Source: an uncultured Lachnobacterium sp.
GTDB taxonomy: Bacteria > Bacillota > Clostridia > Lachnospirales > Lachnospiraceae
Assembly (NCBI GenBank): GCA_900552085.1
Contig: URYB01000053.1
Location: 1-11,822, forward strand
Length of the DNA: 11,822 nt
Reading direction: 5' to 3'
Under the pieces are notes generated by a model, which saw only the letters and a list, made by a program, of their open reading frames with translations, was not told the DNA's origin and made no database searches. Positions 5,986-11,822 of the stretch are shown here, one piece after another. Both the position numbers and the translations under genes were made by a program. The first letter of the stretch is position 1. Each line of letters begins with the position of its first letter.

Positions 5986-6900
5986 ATGAAAAACAGAGTA
6001 AAAAAAATGATGGCAATTCTTACCGCAGCTACAATGGTTGCAGCAGGAGTAATGGGATGCGGAAGCAGTGATACAAATGCAGATGCAAACAATTCCAACG
6101 ACAATACAACACAGACAGAGAGTCAGGCAACTGATAATAATACAGCTGATAACACAAATTTAAGCGGATCTGTTACATTAGCAGGAAGTACTTCCATGGA
6201 GAAACTTGCAAACGCAATGAACGAAGCATTCATGGAGAAATATCCAAGCGTTTCTGCTACCGCAGAGTTCACCGGATCCAGTGCTGGTATCGAGTCACTT
6301 GCAGCCGGAAGCGTAGATATCGGAGATGCTTCCCGTGCACTTTCTGATGATGAGAAGGGCCAGGGAATCGTAGAGAACATCGTAGCAATCGATGGTATCG
6401 CAGTTATCACAGATACAGACAATACAATCACAGATATCAAGTCTGAAGATCTTGCAAAGGTTTACACCGGAGAAATCACAAATTGGAAAGACCTTGGCGG
6501 AAAAGACGAGCAGATTGTAGTTATCGGTCGTGAGGCTGGTTCTGGTACAAGAGATGCATTTGAAGAGTTAATGGATGTAAAGGATTCCTGCAAATATGCA
6601 CAGGAACTTGATTCTACAGGTGCTGTACTTGCAAAGGTTGCAGCTACTCCGGGTGCAGTTGGATATGTATCACTTGATGTTTTGGATGACACTGTAAACG
6701 GATTACAGATCAACTCTGTAGAACCAACAGAAGAGAACATCCTTGCAGGTACTTATGTATTACAGAGACCATTCGTTATGGCAACCAAGGGTGAAATCTC
6801 TGAGCAGAGCGTGCAGGTACAGGCATACTTCGATTTCATCAACTCAGAAGATGGACAGAATGTTATCAAATCTGTAGGACTGATCATTCCACAGAAGTAA
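5986..6900 (+). CDS. pstS: Phosphate ABC transporter, substrate-binding lipoprotein PstS
   Basis: A 304-residue lipoprotein that captures phosphate outside the membrane and delivers it to PstC/PstA. Residues 1-25 form a lipoprotein signal with lipobox V-M-G-C (Cys25). An Asn/Asp/Thr-rich spacer (26-60) follows, then the PBP-like domain. Phosphate-contact motifs are present: AGSTSMEKL (66-74), TGSSAGIESL (96-105), DIGDASRALS (111-120) and GREAGSGTRDAFEEL (181-195). The ATG at 5986 is preferred because GAGG lies 7 nt upstream. An in-frame ATG at 5956 would add ten basic residues and has only weak support. It is the first gene of pstSCA, 22 nt before pstC. Confidence 0.95.
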   Translation: MKNRVKKMMAILTAATMVAAGVMGCGSSDTNADANNSNDNTTQTESQATDNNTADNTNLSGSVTLAGSTSMEKLANAMNEAFMEKYPSVSATAEFTGSSAGIESLAAGSVDIGDASRALSDDEKGQGIVENIVAIDGIAVITDTDNTITDIKSEDLAKVYTGEITNWKDLGGKDEQIVVIGREAGSGTRDAFEELMDVKDSCKYAQELDSTGAVLAKVAATPGAVGYVSLDVLDDTVNGLQINSVEPTEENILAGTYVLQRPFVMATKGEISEQSVQVQAYFDFINSEDGQNVIKSVGLIIPQK

Positions 6901-6922
6901 AAGAACATGTGAGGACAAAGAT

Positions 6923-7834
6923 ATGAACAACGGTAAAGCAGCAAAGCACATCGTAGAAACGATTGCAAAAATAATATTTCTTATATGTGCGGTTGTTGCC
7001 ATCGTAGCAGTTCTTTCCATAACAGTTTATATGTTTGCAAAAGGCACCCCGGCACTGGCAAAGGTCGGGGTGACTGACCTGTTATTTGGGACTGCATGGC
7101 AGCCTACCGCAGCGAACCCGACGTATGGAATTTTCTATATTATCTGTACTTCTATTATAGGTACAGCCGTAGCGATAGCTATCGGTGTGCCAATCGGAAT
7201 TCTCACCGCGGTATTTATTACAGAGGTTTCGAACAAAAAGATCGCGGCAATCGTACAGCCGGCAGTGGAATTACTTGCTGCAATTCCATCTGTAATCTAT
7301 GGTCTGCTTGGAATGATGCTTTTGAATCCACTGATGTACAAACTGGAAAAGCATATATTTGCGGGAAGCACAACCCATCAGTTTACCGGAGGTGCGAACC
7401 TTTTGTCAGCAATTATTGTACTGGCAATTATGATTCTTCCTACCGTAATCAATATCAGTGTATCGTCCATTCGTGCGGTACCGGGACACTTGAAAGCAGC
7501 GTCCCTTGCACTTGGAGCGACACACATCCAGACGATTTTTAAGGTCATGATTCCGGCAGCAAAATCCGGTATTCTGACAGGTGTGGTACTTGGTATTGGC
7601 CGTGCACTCGGCGAGGCAATGGCAATTAACATGGTAGCCGGAGGCTCAGTAAATATTCCGCTGCCGTTTAACTCGGTACGATTCCTTACCACACAGATTG
7701 TCAGCGAGATGAGTTATGCAGAAGGCCTGCACAGAGAGGTGCTTTTCACCGTTGGTCTCGTATTATTTGTCTTCATTATGATTATCAACCTGATTCTTGC
7801 ACAGGTTGAAAAGAGAGGAGCTGTGGAGCAATGA
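6923..7834 (+). CDS. pstC: Phosphate ABC transporter permease PstC
   Basis: A 303-residue inner-membrane permease that forms the phosphate channel with PstA. About six hydrophobic segments are visible: 15-38, 70-98, 112-136, 160-180, 212-240 and 272-293. The conserved permease segment includes AAIPSVIYGLLG (119-130). The EAA-type loop that docks the ATPase, LKAASLALGATHIQTIFKVM (190-209), continues into GIGRALGEAMA (224-234). The length is normal for the family. A GTGAGG-type ribosome binding site precedes the ATG. The stop overlaps the pstA start as ATGA, indicating translational coupling. Confidence 0.95.
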   Translation: MNNGKAAKHIVETIAKIIFLICAVVAIVAVLSITVYMFAKGTPALAKVGVTDLLFGTAWQPTAANPTYGIFYIICTSIIGTAVAIAIGVPIGILTAVFITEVSNKKIAAIVQPAVELLAAIPSVIYGLLGMMLLNPLMYKLEKHIFAGSTTHQFTGGANLLSAIIVLAIMILPTVINISVSSIRAVPGHLKAASLALGATHIQTIFKVMIPAAKSGILTGVVLGIGRALGEAMAINMVAGGSVNIPLPFNSVRFLTTQIVSEMSYAEGLHREVLFTVGLVLFVFIMIINLILAQVEKRGAVEQ

Positions 7835-8709
7835 CGAAAAATCGGACAAGTATTTGCGCAAAAACAAGACATCCGGGAGATTTTCTGATGTACATCGCAA
7901 TCTATGCATGTGCAGCAGTTTCCGTGGCTCTGCTTCTTGGAATCATCATCTATGTATTTGTAAAGGGTATCCGCAGTGTAAACTGGGAGTTCTTAACCAG
8001 TGTGACCTCGGTGCTGAAGGGCACGACAGGTATTGCGGGAAATATTTTAAATACACTGTATATCATTGTTCTGACCATGCTTATGGCAACACCGGTCGGA
8101 GTGGGTGCAGCTGTATACCTCAATGAATACGCAAAACCGGGCAAACTGGTCAGCCTGATCGAGTTTGCTACCGAGACACTGGCAGGAATCCCATCGATCA
8201 TCTTTGGTCTGTTCGGCAAGCTGTTTTTCGGAGAAACACTGGGCTTTAACTTCTCGATTTTAACGGGTGCATTTACCATGGCACTTATGGTTCTCCCCCT
8301 TGTGACCCGTAACACACAGGAAGCGTTAAAGACCGTTCCGGACAGTTACCGTACCGGCGCGATCGGTCTGGGTGCAGGCAAATGGCACATGATCCGTACC
8401 ATTTTACTTCCATCTGCAATGCCGGGAATCATTACCGGAGTCATCCTTGCGGTCGGAAGAATCGTGGGCGAATCTGCCGCACTGCTTTTCACCGCAGGAA
8501 GTGCCGGGCTTCTTCCAAAGAGCTTTACACAGTTTATGGAAAAGGCCGCACAGCCGGGTGGAACCCTTACCATTCAGTTATATTTGAGCGCAACAAAGGG
8601 CGAGTTCGGCGTAGCCTTTGGTATTGCGGTAGTACTTCTTATCATTGTGCTGGGCATCAATTTCCTCACGAAGGCACTGGCAAAGAAGTTCGACGTCGAA
8701 CGCAGATAA
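7831..8709 (+). CDS. pstA: Phosphate ABC transporter permease PstA
   Basis: The 292-residue second permease of the Pst importer has about six membrane segments: 20-44, 72-98, 112-132, 145-160, 196-224 and 262-282. Motifs include LAGIPSIIFGLFG (117-129) and the EAA loop GAIGLGAGKWHMIRTILLPS (176-195), followed by AVGRIVGESAALLF (207-220). It starts within the pstC stop (ATGA overlap). Transcription ends at the strong hairpin 22 nt downstream. The ATPase gene pstB and the regulator phoU, which usually follow, are not in this window, so the importer must get its ATPase from elsewhere. The gene itself looks intact. Confidence 0.95.
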   Translation: MTKNRTSICAKTRHPGDFLMYIAIYACAAVSVALLLGIIIYVFVKGIRSVNWEFLTSVTSVLKGTTGIAGNILNTLYIIVLTMLMATPVGVGAAVYLNEYAKPGKLVSLIEFATETLAGIPSIIFGLFGKLFFGETLGFNFSILTGAFTMALMVLPLVTRNTQEALKTVPDSYRTGAIGLGAGKWHMIRTILLPSAMPGIITGVILAVGRIVGESAALLFTAGSAGLLPKSFTQFMEKAAQPGGTLTIQLYLSATKGEFGVAFGIAVVLLIIVLGINFLTKALAKKFDVERR

Positions 8710-8731
8710 CAATCATCTTTTCAAAAAGTTT

Positions 8732-8765
8732 AAAAAAGTGGGCGAATGGTTTCGCCTGCTTTTTT
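8732..8765 (+). terminator. Intrinsic terminator of the pst operon
   Basis: A 15-bp stem (8732-8746 with 8751-8765, two G-T wobbles) and a 4-nt TGGT loop carry the A-run/T-run pattern of a rho-independent terminator. It lies 22 nt after the pstA stop, so the operon ends with pstA. Confidence 0.9.
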
Positions 8766-8933
8766 GTGCTATATAATAAAAACGGGGCAATAATCTTCCA
8801 ATCTACATGTGTTATCTGTTGAGAGAGCAGAAGCTGGGACAAATGATTGTAGAGTTAGATACAGAAGGTTTGTAAAAGAACTTTTTTATGGGTTTGCTTT
8901 TTATGGAAAAAAGTTTGGATTGATGGAGAATAA
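8766..8933. other. Gene-free stretch between two terminators
   Basis: No convincing gene is present. There is one 22-codon plus-strand frame (8807-8875, starting MCYLLREQKL) without a ribosome binding site, and a TATAAT-like AT-rich patch near 8771-8780. I see no tRNA, repeat or mobile element. It looks like spacer or decayed sequence between the pst operon and the convergent PadR operon. Confidence 0.5.
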
Positions 8934-8983
8934 AAAAATGGTGCTGGTACAATAGAAGTTTGCGTTGTATCAGCACTATTTTT
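8932..8983 (-). terminator. Intrinsic terminator of the PadR operon
   Basis: A 19-bp stem (8965-8983 with 8934-8952, G-T wobbles only) encloses a 12-nt loop. On the minus strand it is followed by a run of seven T (8938-8932). It lies 36 nt after the stop of the secreted-protein gene at 9020 and can act in both directions. Confidence 0.88.
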
Positions 8984-9019
8984 ATCATTCAAATGATGTC
9001 AAAGAATGATTTGGAAAGA

Positions 9020-9493
9020 TTATGAAACGGTACCATTTTTACTACATGAAATAGTAACGCTTTGCGTAAAATCTTTTGATGAACTTGGAGAAGTATGTGT
9101 TGCTGTTGCATATGCAGTAGCAGAGTTTCCGCTTTTGGAAGATGATACAGATTTAATTGACCAAGTTGTAGCAGGAGCGGAGGCATTTGGAGAACAGCTA
9201 ATGCAGCAAGAGGTTGTACCATCATAGGTAAAAGTAGCAGTAATGGAAACACTCCATAATACGGTTCCAGAAGAATCACGCATATATGTTGTTTTTGTTT
9301 TGGTAATATTATGGGATGTCCGGCTTAATGCTGGAGCTAAATTAATAGAGGGAGATGCATCGGTTATGACAGTCTGTATAGTGTATGGTGTTTTGTGGCA
9401 AGTATCAAAGATGGTATCGGCTTTCGTTGAAGTAGGAATTGCGCATAATAAAAATAGAGTAGAAATTAAGCATAGTGTAATTTTTCTTTTCAT
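9020..9493 (-). CDS. Small secreted Ser/Thr-rich protein of unknown function
   Basis: A 157-residue protein with an N-terminal signal peptide: basic MKRK, a hydrophobic core to about residue 20, and probable cleavage after TKA near residue 25. The mature part is rich in Ser and Thr with alternating polar/hydrophobic strands, suggesting a beta-sandwich. A YMRDSSGTVLWSVSITATF segment (70-88) looks like the conserved core. Cysteines at 32, 96, 97, 100 and 150 could form disulphides. Similar small secreted proteins next to PadR and DUF6120-like genes occur in Lachnospiraceae, by recollection; the function is not known. The ATG at 9493 is chosen because it begins the signal peptide, with AAGGAG 12 nt upstream. 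A longer in-frame start at 9586 would run back into the preceding gene. Confidence 0.75.
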   Translation of the reverse strand: MKRKITLCLISTLFLLCAIPTSTKADTIFDTCHKTPYTIQTVITDASPSINLAPALSRTSHNITKTKTTYMRDSSGTVLWSVSITATFTYDGTTSCCISCSPNASAPATTWSIKSVSSSKSGNSATAYATATHTSPSSSKDFTQSVTISCSKNGTVS

Positions 9494-9509
9494 AGAAATA
9501 TTTTTCTCC

Positions 9510-9884
9510 TTATTTAATGTCTGTATTTGTAAAATAGACGGTTTCCTGCTTAAAAACTTGAAAACTTCGATAATTTGTAATGGCAAAAATAAAAGTTATA
9601 CATGCAAACATAATAATTAGTGCTACGATGAAATATCGTAAGTACTTACTCTTGCGAATTCGTTTTATTAATGTCTCTGTAGGAAGTGTTGAAATGTAAG
9701 AATTTACAGTATCTACAGGTGTGCCAAATTCTTGATATAAGTCATTAATTGTCTGAGGTGAGGTGTCATCACAGAAATCTTCCAGATTACTTGTCAGAGA
9801 AGCTAAATAATTTTTTTCTGATTTTCCAATAGCTGGAAGTAAGAGTTTCACTTCAGAAATGTATTGTTTACATAAGCTATTCAT
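9510..9884 (-). CDS. DUF1700/DUF6120-like membrane protein, partner of PadR
   Basis: A 124-residue protein with a helical N-terminal domain (about 5-70) of HAAS/DUF1700 character, including the FGTPVDTVNSYIS segment, where the family typically has FG.P..VA.sYI. One transmembrane helix follows (about 82-103), then a short tail. In Firmicutes such proteins are commonly encoded directly after a PadR-type regulator and may act as membrane signalling or anti-regulator partners. The ATG at 9884 overlaps the PadR stop by 8 bp and has AAGGAG 6 nt upstream, so it is preferred over the in-frame ATG at 9944 inside padR. The stop lies 16 nt before the secreted-protein gene, whose ribosome binding site overlaps it. 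Confidence 0.75.
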   Translation of the reverse strand: MNSLCKQYISEVKLLLPAIGKSEKNYLASLTSNLEDFCDDTSPQTINDLYQEFGTPVDTVNSYISTLPTETLIKRIRKSKYLRYFIVALIIMFACITFIFAITNYRSFQVFKQETVYFTNTDIK

Positions 9885-10230
9885 GCGTGTCTCCTTTCTC
9901 AAGAGAATCAAAAATTGCAGACATACCAGAGACCATATTCTCATAGTCGTGTTGCAATTCCTCTAAATATGCTTCTCCATCAGACTCTATATGATAATAG
10001 ATACGGGTACGTTTTTTCCCGACAAGAACAGAATATTCACTGATCATATGCTCATTTTCCAATTTGTACATGACCGTATATATCGTATTTGGGGAAATGG
10101 AGAGCAGTTCGTTTGACTCGCTTGTAATGTATTTGCTTATCTCATAAGCATAGCAATCACCTTTGCTTTTTAAAATTGCTAATACTAAAAAATCGGTAAT
10201 TCCTGTAATTAGAGTGTTTTTGTATGCCAT
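9877..10230 (-). CDS. PadR-family transcriptional regulator
   Basis: This 117-residue DNA-binding protein has a winged-helix domain: ITDFLVLAIL (11-20), YAYEISKYI (27-35), SISPNTIYTVMYKLENEHMI (44-63) and the wing KKRTRIYYHIESDGEAYLEEL (72-92). A C-terminal helix for dimerisation follows. These are the standard PadR features. The ATG at 10230 is chosen: it starts the conserved domain and has GGGAGG upstream, whereas the alternative at 10278 lies over the promoter. It is the first gene of the operon. An inverted repeat between its -35 and -10 suggests self-repression. The inducer is unknown. Confidence 0.9.
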   Translation of the reverse strand: MAYKNTLITGITDFLVLAILKSKGDCYAYEISKYITSESNELLSISPNTIYTVMYKLENEHMISEYSVLVGKKRTRIYYHIESDGEAYLEELQHDYENMVSGMSAIFDSLEKGDTHE

Positions 10231-10257
10231 GCAATAAGTCCTCCCTGAACAATTAAT

Positions 10258-10286
10258 ACTATAGCATAAAATATGCAAAGCGTAAA
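10258..10286 (-). promoter_or_regulatory. Promoter of the PadR operon with palindromic operator candidate
   Basis: On the minus strand TTTACG (10286-10281) and TATAGT (10263-10258) are 17 nt apart. The spacer holds the inverted repeat GCATA-AAA-TATGC (10264-10276). A palindrome in this position would block the polymerase when bound, fitting autorepression by the PadR protein. The role is inferred from position only. Confidence 0.5.
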
Positions 10287-10309
10287 TATTACGGAGTAGA
10301 AAATAATGA

Positions 10310-10427
10310 TTGACGAAAAAATATAATTATGATAAATTATAAACGCGACAATACATGTACGGTTGTTAAATTTATTTAATTTAAAGATTTGAAATCATTA
10401 TGGTTATGTATTAAATACGATAGGAGG
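10310..10427 (+). promoter_or_regulatory. Putative promoter and ribosome binding site of the Asp-box lipoprotein gene
   Basis: TTGACG (10310-10315) is followed after 17 nt by the weak -10 TAAATT (10333-10338). The leader is AT-rich. AGGAGG at 10422-10427 lies 8 nt before a TTG codon at 10436 and decides that start. Promoter assignment is tentative because several AT-rich alternatives exist; the ribosome binding site is clear. Confidence 0.45.
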
Positions 10428-10435
10428 TATCACAT

Positions 10436-11302
10436 TTGACCAGGATACAGCGACATCTATTAACACGATTGGAGCATGGTAAAACGATATTATTATCATT
10501 TCTGTTGATTATTTGTTTTTTGGTGTTATACGCATGTGGAATGACAGAACCCAATAAGAAACCGCAAAATACAGAAATATCTCAAACCAGTGAACAAGCT
10601 TCAAATAAGACAAATCAGAATATTGCAGTGTCTGATGGATGGAACATATCCGGCAATACGATTGCGTATGGGGGAAAAATGATCTGTCAGATTTCGGATG
10701 TTGATGATCGTGCAGATACGATAGATTTATGTGCGATTGACAGCAAAAAGGCATTTGTTTCTTATTTTTCCAATGATGACAGGATTTCTGTGATGAACTG
10801 TACGGCAGATGGAAAGCAAACGAAGCTTGCCTCGCTGGAATATAAATCGTATGGTGGACCGAATGCCGTGTATCTTAATTTTACAAATGATAAGCAGGGA
10901 TATCTTTTATATTGTTCCGATCCGGGAGCCGGAATGATGAACAAAGTATTATGGTCGACAGACGATGGTGGAAATACTTACACGGTTGTGAAAGATTTAT
11001 CTGCTGCCATACAGAATTATCCTACGGATATGGCTTTTAAAGACGCATCGACAGGAATGATTCTGGTAAGCAATCATGGAGCAGATGCATATGCGTATAT
11101 GACAGAAGATGCAGGAAAGACATGGAAATCGTATGAGATTGACACATTTAAGAAATGTAATTATGTGAATGGAATATCCATTGAAAAAAATGTAGACAGT
11201 ACCTGGAATCTTTTATTGCAAATCGCTACAGACGATGGTCTGGATTCCGTGACCTATACATCGGATGATGAGTGGAAAACCTGGAACCGTAAGGAAAAAT
11301 AA
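10436..11302 (+). CDS. Lipoprotein with Asp-box (BNR-like) motifs, TTG start
   Basis: A 288-residue predicted lipoprotein with a basic N-terminus, a hydrophobic stretch (about 18-33) and lipobox L-Y-A-C (Cys34). A Ser/Thr/Asn/Gln-rich spacer (37-65) precedes a beta-rich domain. Three Asp-box-like motifs are visible: STDDGGNTYT (174-183), TEDAGKTW (223-230) and TSDDEWKTW (275-283, imperfect). They form beta-hairpins in sialidase and photosystem-assembly-type propellers. The domain seems too short for a full six-blade propeller and shows no recognisable catalytic set, so a binding or structural role is more likely than an enzyme. No ATG fits; TTG is supported by an ideal AGGAGG. It stands alone between its leader and the terminator at 11316-11347. 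The specific function is unknown. Confidence 0.75.
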   Translation: MTRIQRHLLTRLEHGKTILLSFLLIICFLVLYACGMTEPNKKPQNTEISQTSEQASNKTNQNIAVSDGWNISGNTIAYGGKMICQISDVDDRADTIDLCAIDSKKAFVSYFSNDDRISVMNCTADGKQTKLASLEYKSYGGPNAVYLNFTNDKQGYLLYCSDPGAGMMNKVLWSTDDGGNTYTVVKDLSAAIQNYPTDMAFKDASTGMILVSNHGADAYAYMTEDAGKTWKSYEIDTFKKCNYVNGISIEKNVDSTWNLLLQIATDDGLDSVTYTSDDEWKTWNRKEK

Positions 11303-11315
11303 TGAGAATAATTCG

Positions 11316-11347
11316 AAAAGCGAGTGAACGATTTTACTCGCTTTTTT
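11316..11347 (+). terminator. Intrinsic terminator of the Asp-box lipoprotein gene
   Basis: A 13-bp stem (11316-11328 with 11333-11345, one wobble), a CGAT loop and a T-run form a rho-independent terminator 13 nt after the stop. Confidence 0.88.
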
Positions 11348-11391
11348 CCTTATGTGACAGAAAAAGCGAAAGGGTATCCGCATTTTATCGG

Positions 11392-11449
11392 TTGAGAACA
11401 TAAAAGGATTATAGTACAATGAAGGAAAATGGCAGGAACGTAAAGGGGG
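11392..11449 (+). promoter_or_regulatory. Promoter and ribosome binding site of the AAA-ATPase-like gene
   Basis: TTGAGA (11392-11397) and TACAAT (11415-11420) are 17 nt apart. AGGGGG (11444-11449) lies 7 nt before the ATG at 11457. The signals look functional although the gene they serve is interrupted. Confidence 0.6.
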
Positions 11450-11456
11450 ACGCAGC

Positions 11457-11705
11457 ATGGCAAGAACCGTAGCAATCGGGAAACAGGATTTTGCATCAAT
11501 TATGGAAAACCACTATTTTTTTGTGGATAAAACAGAGTTTATCCGGGAATGGTGGGAATCCGGAGATGATGTGACATTAATCACCAGACCGCGCCGCTTT
11601 GGAAAAACTTTAAACATGAGCATGGTAAACTGTTTTTTTTCGAACCGCTATGCGAACCGGAGAGATCTGTTTGAAATAGGGCTACCGCAATCCCACTGGC
11701 TTTAG
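11457..11705 (+). pseudogene. AAA-ATPase-like protein (PF09820 type), cut off by an IS insertion
   Basis: Only the first 73 or so residues remain. They match the start of the AAA-ATPase-like / PD-(D/E)XK family that is abundant in gut Clostridia and Bacteroidetes: IGKQDFASI (7-15), YFFVDKTEFIREWW (20-33) and the P-loop-like LITRPRRFGKTLNMSM (41-56). Full-length members have about 500-570 residues. After DLFE (70-73) the frame continues into nine unrelated residues and a stop at 11703-11705, exactly where an IS200/IS605-type end begins. The remaining product lacks most of the ATPase and the nuclease-like C-terminus, so it is probably non-functional. The rest of the gene may lie beyond the inserted element, off the right edge. 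Confidence 0.8.
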
Positions 11706-11822
11706 ACGGTGGGTTAAGGTAGCCGGAAGCGGAGGTTAGTGCTATACTTGCGTTATGGGAACGTGGAAATCAAAAAACAGACACAAATATCAGATGATAA
11801 AAAGCAGTTTTCTTATGAGATA
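11676..11822 (+). mobile_element. Left end of an IS200/IS605-type element (continues off the right edge)
   Basis: The host gene stops matching its family at about 11675. The next sequence forms an imperfect hairpin: outer arms GGCTACC (11680-11686) and GGTAGCC (11718-11724), inner arms CCCAC (11692-11696) and GTGGG (11709-11713). The inner loop, with the GGCTTTAGACGGTGGG motif, resembles the subterminal hairpins of IS200/IS605 elements of Clostridia. A transposase-like start follows at 11755. No terminal inverted repeat or target duplication is expected in this family. The exact junction is uncertain by a few bases, and the element's other end is outside the window. Confidence 0.7.
11755..11822 (+). 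pseudogene. tnpA: Start of an IS200/IS605-type transposase (TnpA), apparently frameshifted by an internal deletion
   Basis: The ATG at 11755 opens MGTWKSKNRHKY, which I recognise as a common start of clostridial IS200-type TnpA. The expected YHIIFVCKYRKKLL-like strand does not follow. Instead, the sequence in the +2 frame reads QISDDKKQFSYEI, which resembles the segment normally found some 20 residues further on. The join lies in CAAATAT, which could serve both frames. This suggests a short deletion. The catalytic HUH and Tyr residues would lie beyond the edge. Recognition is from memory of family members, so moderate confidence. Confidence 0.5.

Noticed and set aside
8807..8875. 22-codon ORF between two terminators after pstA
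   Set aside because: No ribosome binding site or recognisable motif; short enough to occur by chance. It is also not a remnant of pstB.
9006..9620. Plus-strand ORFs opposite the secreted protein gene
   Set aside because: They have no signal, no ribosome binding site and no family resemblance; the minus-strand product has a signal peptide and fits the operon.
10360..10405. TTTAA-rich stretch upstream of the Asp-box lipoprotein gene as a third CiaR-like site
   Set aside because: It is generally AT-rich; the hexamers are not at an 11-bp period and the GGTTC extension shared by the other two sites is absent.
1..11822. tRNA, rRNA, riboswitch or CRISPR array
   Set aside because: No cloverleaf, conserved rRNA segment, known riboswitch core or spaced repeat array was recognised on either strand; a covariance-model scan would be needed to exclude weak candidates.

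Overview
The window looks like a chromosomal segment from a low-to-medium GC Gram-positive anaerobe, most likely a Lachnospiraceae-type member of the Clostridia (Roseburia, Eubacterium rectale or similar). The grounds are strong AGGAGG-type ribosome binding sites, intrinsic terminators with T-tracts, several lipoproteins, a VTC-domain/DUF4956/Cthe_2159-type gene set, and a PadR gene followed by a DUF1700/DUF6120-like membrane protein. Genus and species cannot be fixed from the sequence alone.

Layout. (1) Positions 1-2742, minus strand: a tightly overlapping three-gene operon. It encodes a VTC-domain (polyphosphate polymerase-like) protein, a DUF4956 membrane protein and a lipoprotein with a Cthe_2159-like repeated carbohydrate-binding domain. 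The lipoprotein gene runs off the left edge. (2) 2940-3500, plus strand: a divergent gene for a zinc-ribbon membrane protein. It converges on a two-component system across a bidirectional terminator. (3) 3577-5559, minus strand: an OmpR-family response regulator (CiaR-like) followed by its sensor kinase. (4) About 5573-5985: a long intergenic region. It holds a response-regulator operator, a GC-rich island with a 44-codon ORF, and an array of Pho-box-like repeats. (5) 5986-8709, plus strand: pstS-pstC-pstA, encoding phosphate ABC import, closed by a strong terminator with no pstB or phoU behind it. (6) 9020-10230, minus strand: a PadR regulator, a DUF1700/DUF6120-like membrane protein and a small secreted protein as one operon, ending in its own hairpin terminator. 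(7) 10436-11302, plus strand: a lipoprotein with Asp-box (BNR-like) motifs. (8) 11457 to the right edge: the start of an AAA-ATPase-like gene, broken by the left end of an IS200/IS605-type element whose transposase reading frame itself appears damaged.

How the parts may work together. The most informative pattern is regulatory. Upstream of both the VTC operon and the response-regulator gene lies the shared decamer TTTAAGGTTC. In each case it sits inside direct repeats of TTTAAG type with an 11-bp period, 10 bp upstream of a plausible -10 element. This is the form of a CiaR-type site, and it suggests that the local two-component system controls itself and the VTC/DUF4956/Cthe_2159 operon. The phosphate importer next to it carries a different repeat (TTTACA-N5-TTTACA), so it is probably under a PhoP/PhoB-type regulator. 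The segment therefore pairs phosphate uptake with a putative membrane polyphosphate or envelope system, under two distinct signals. The functional link is inference; the sites and gene order are visible.
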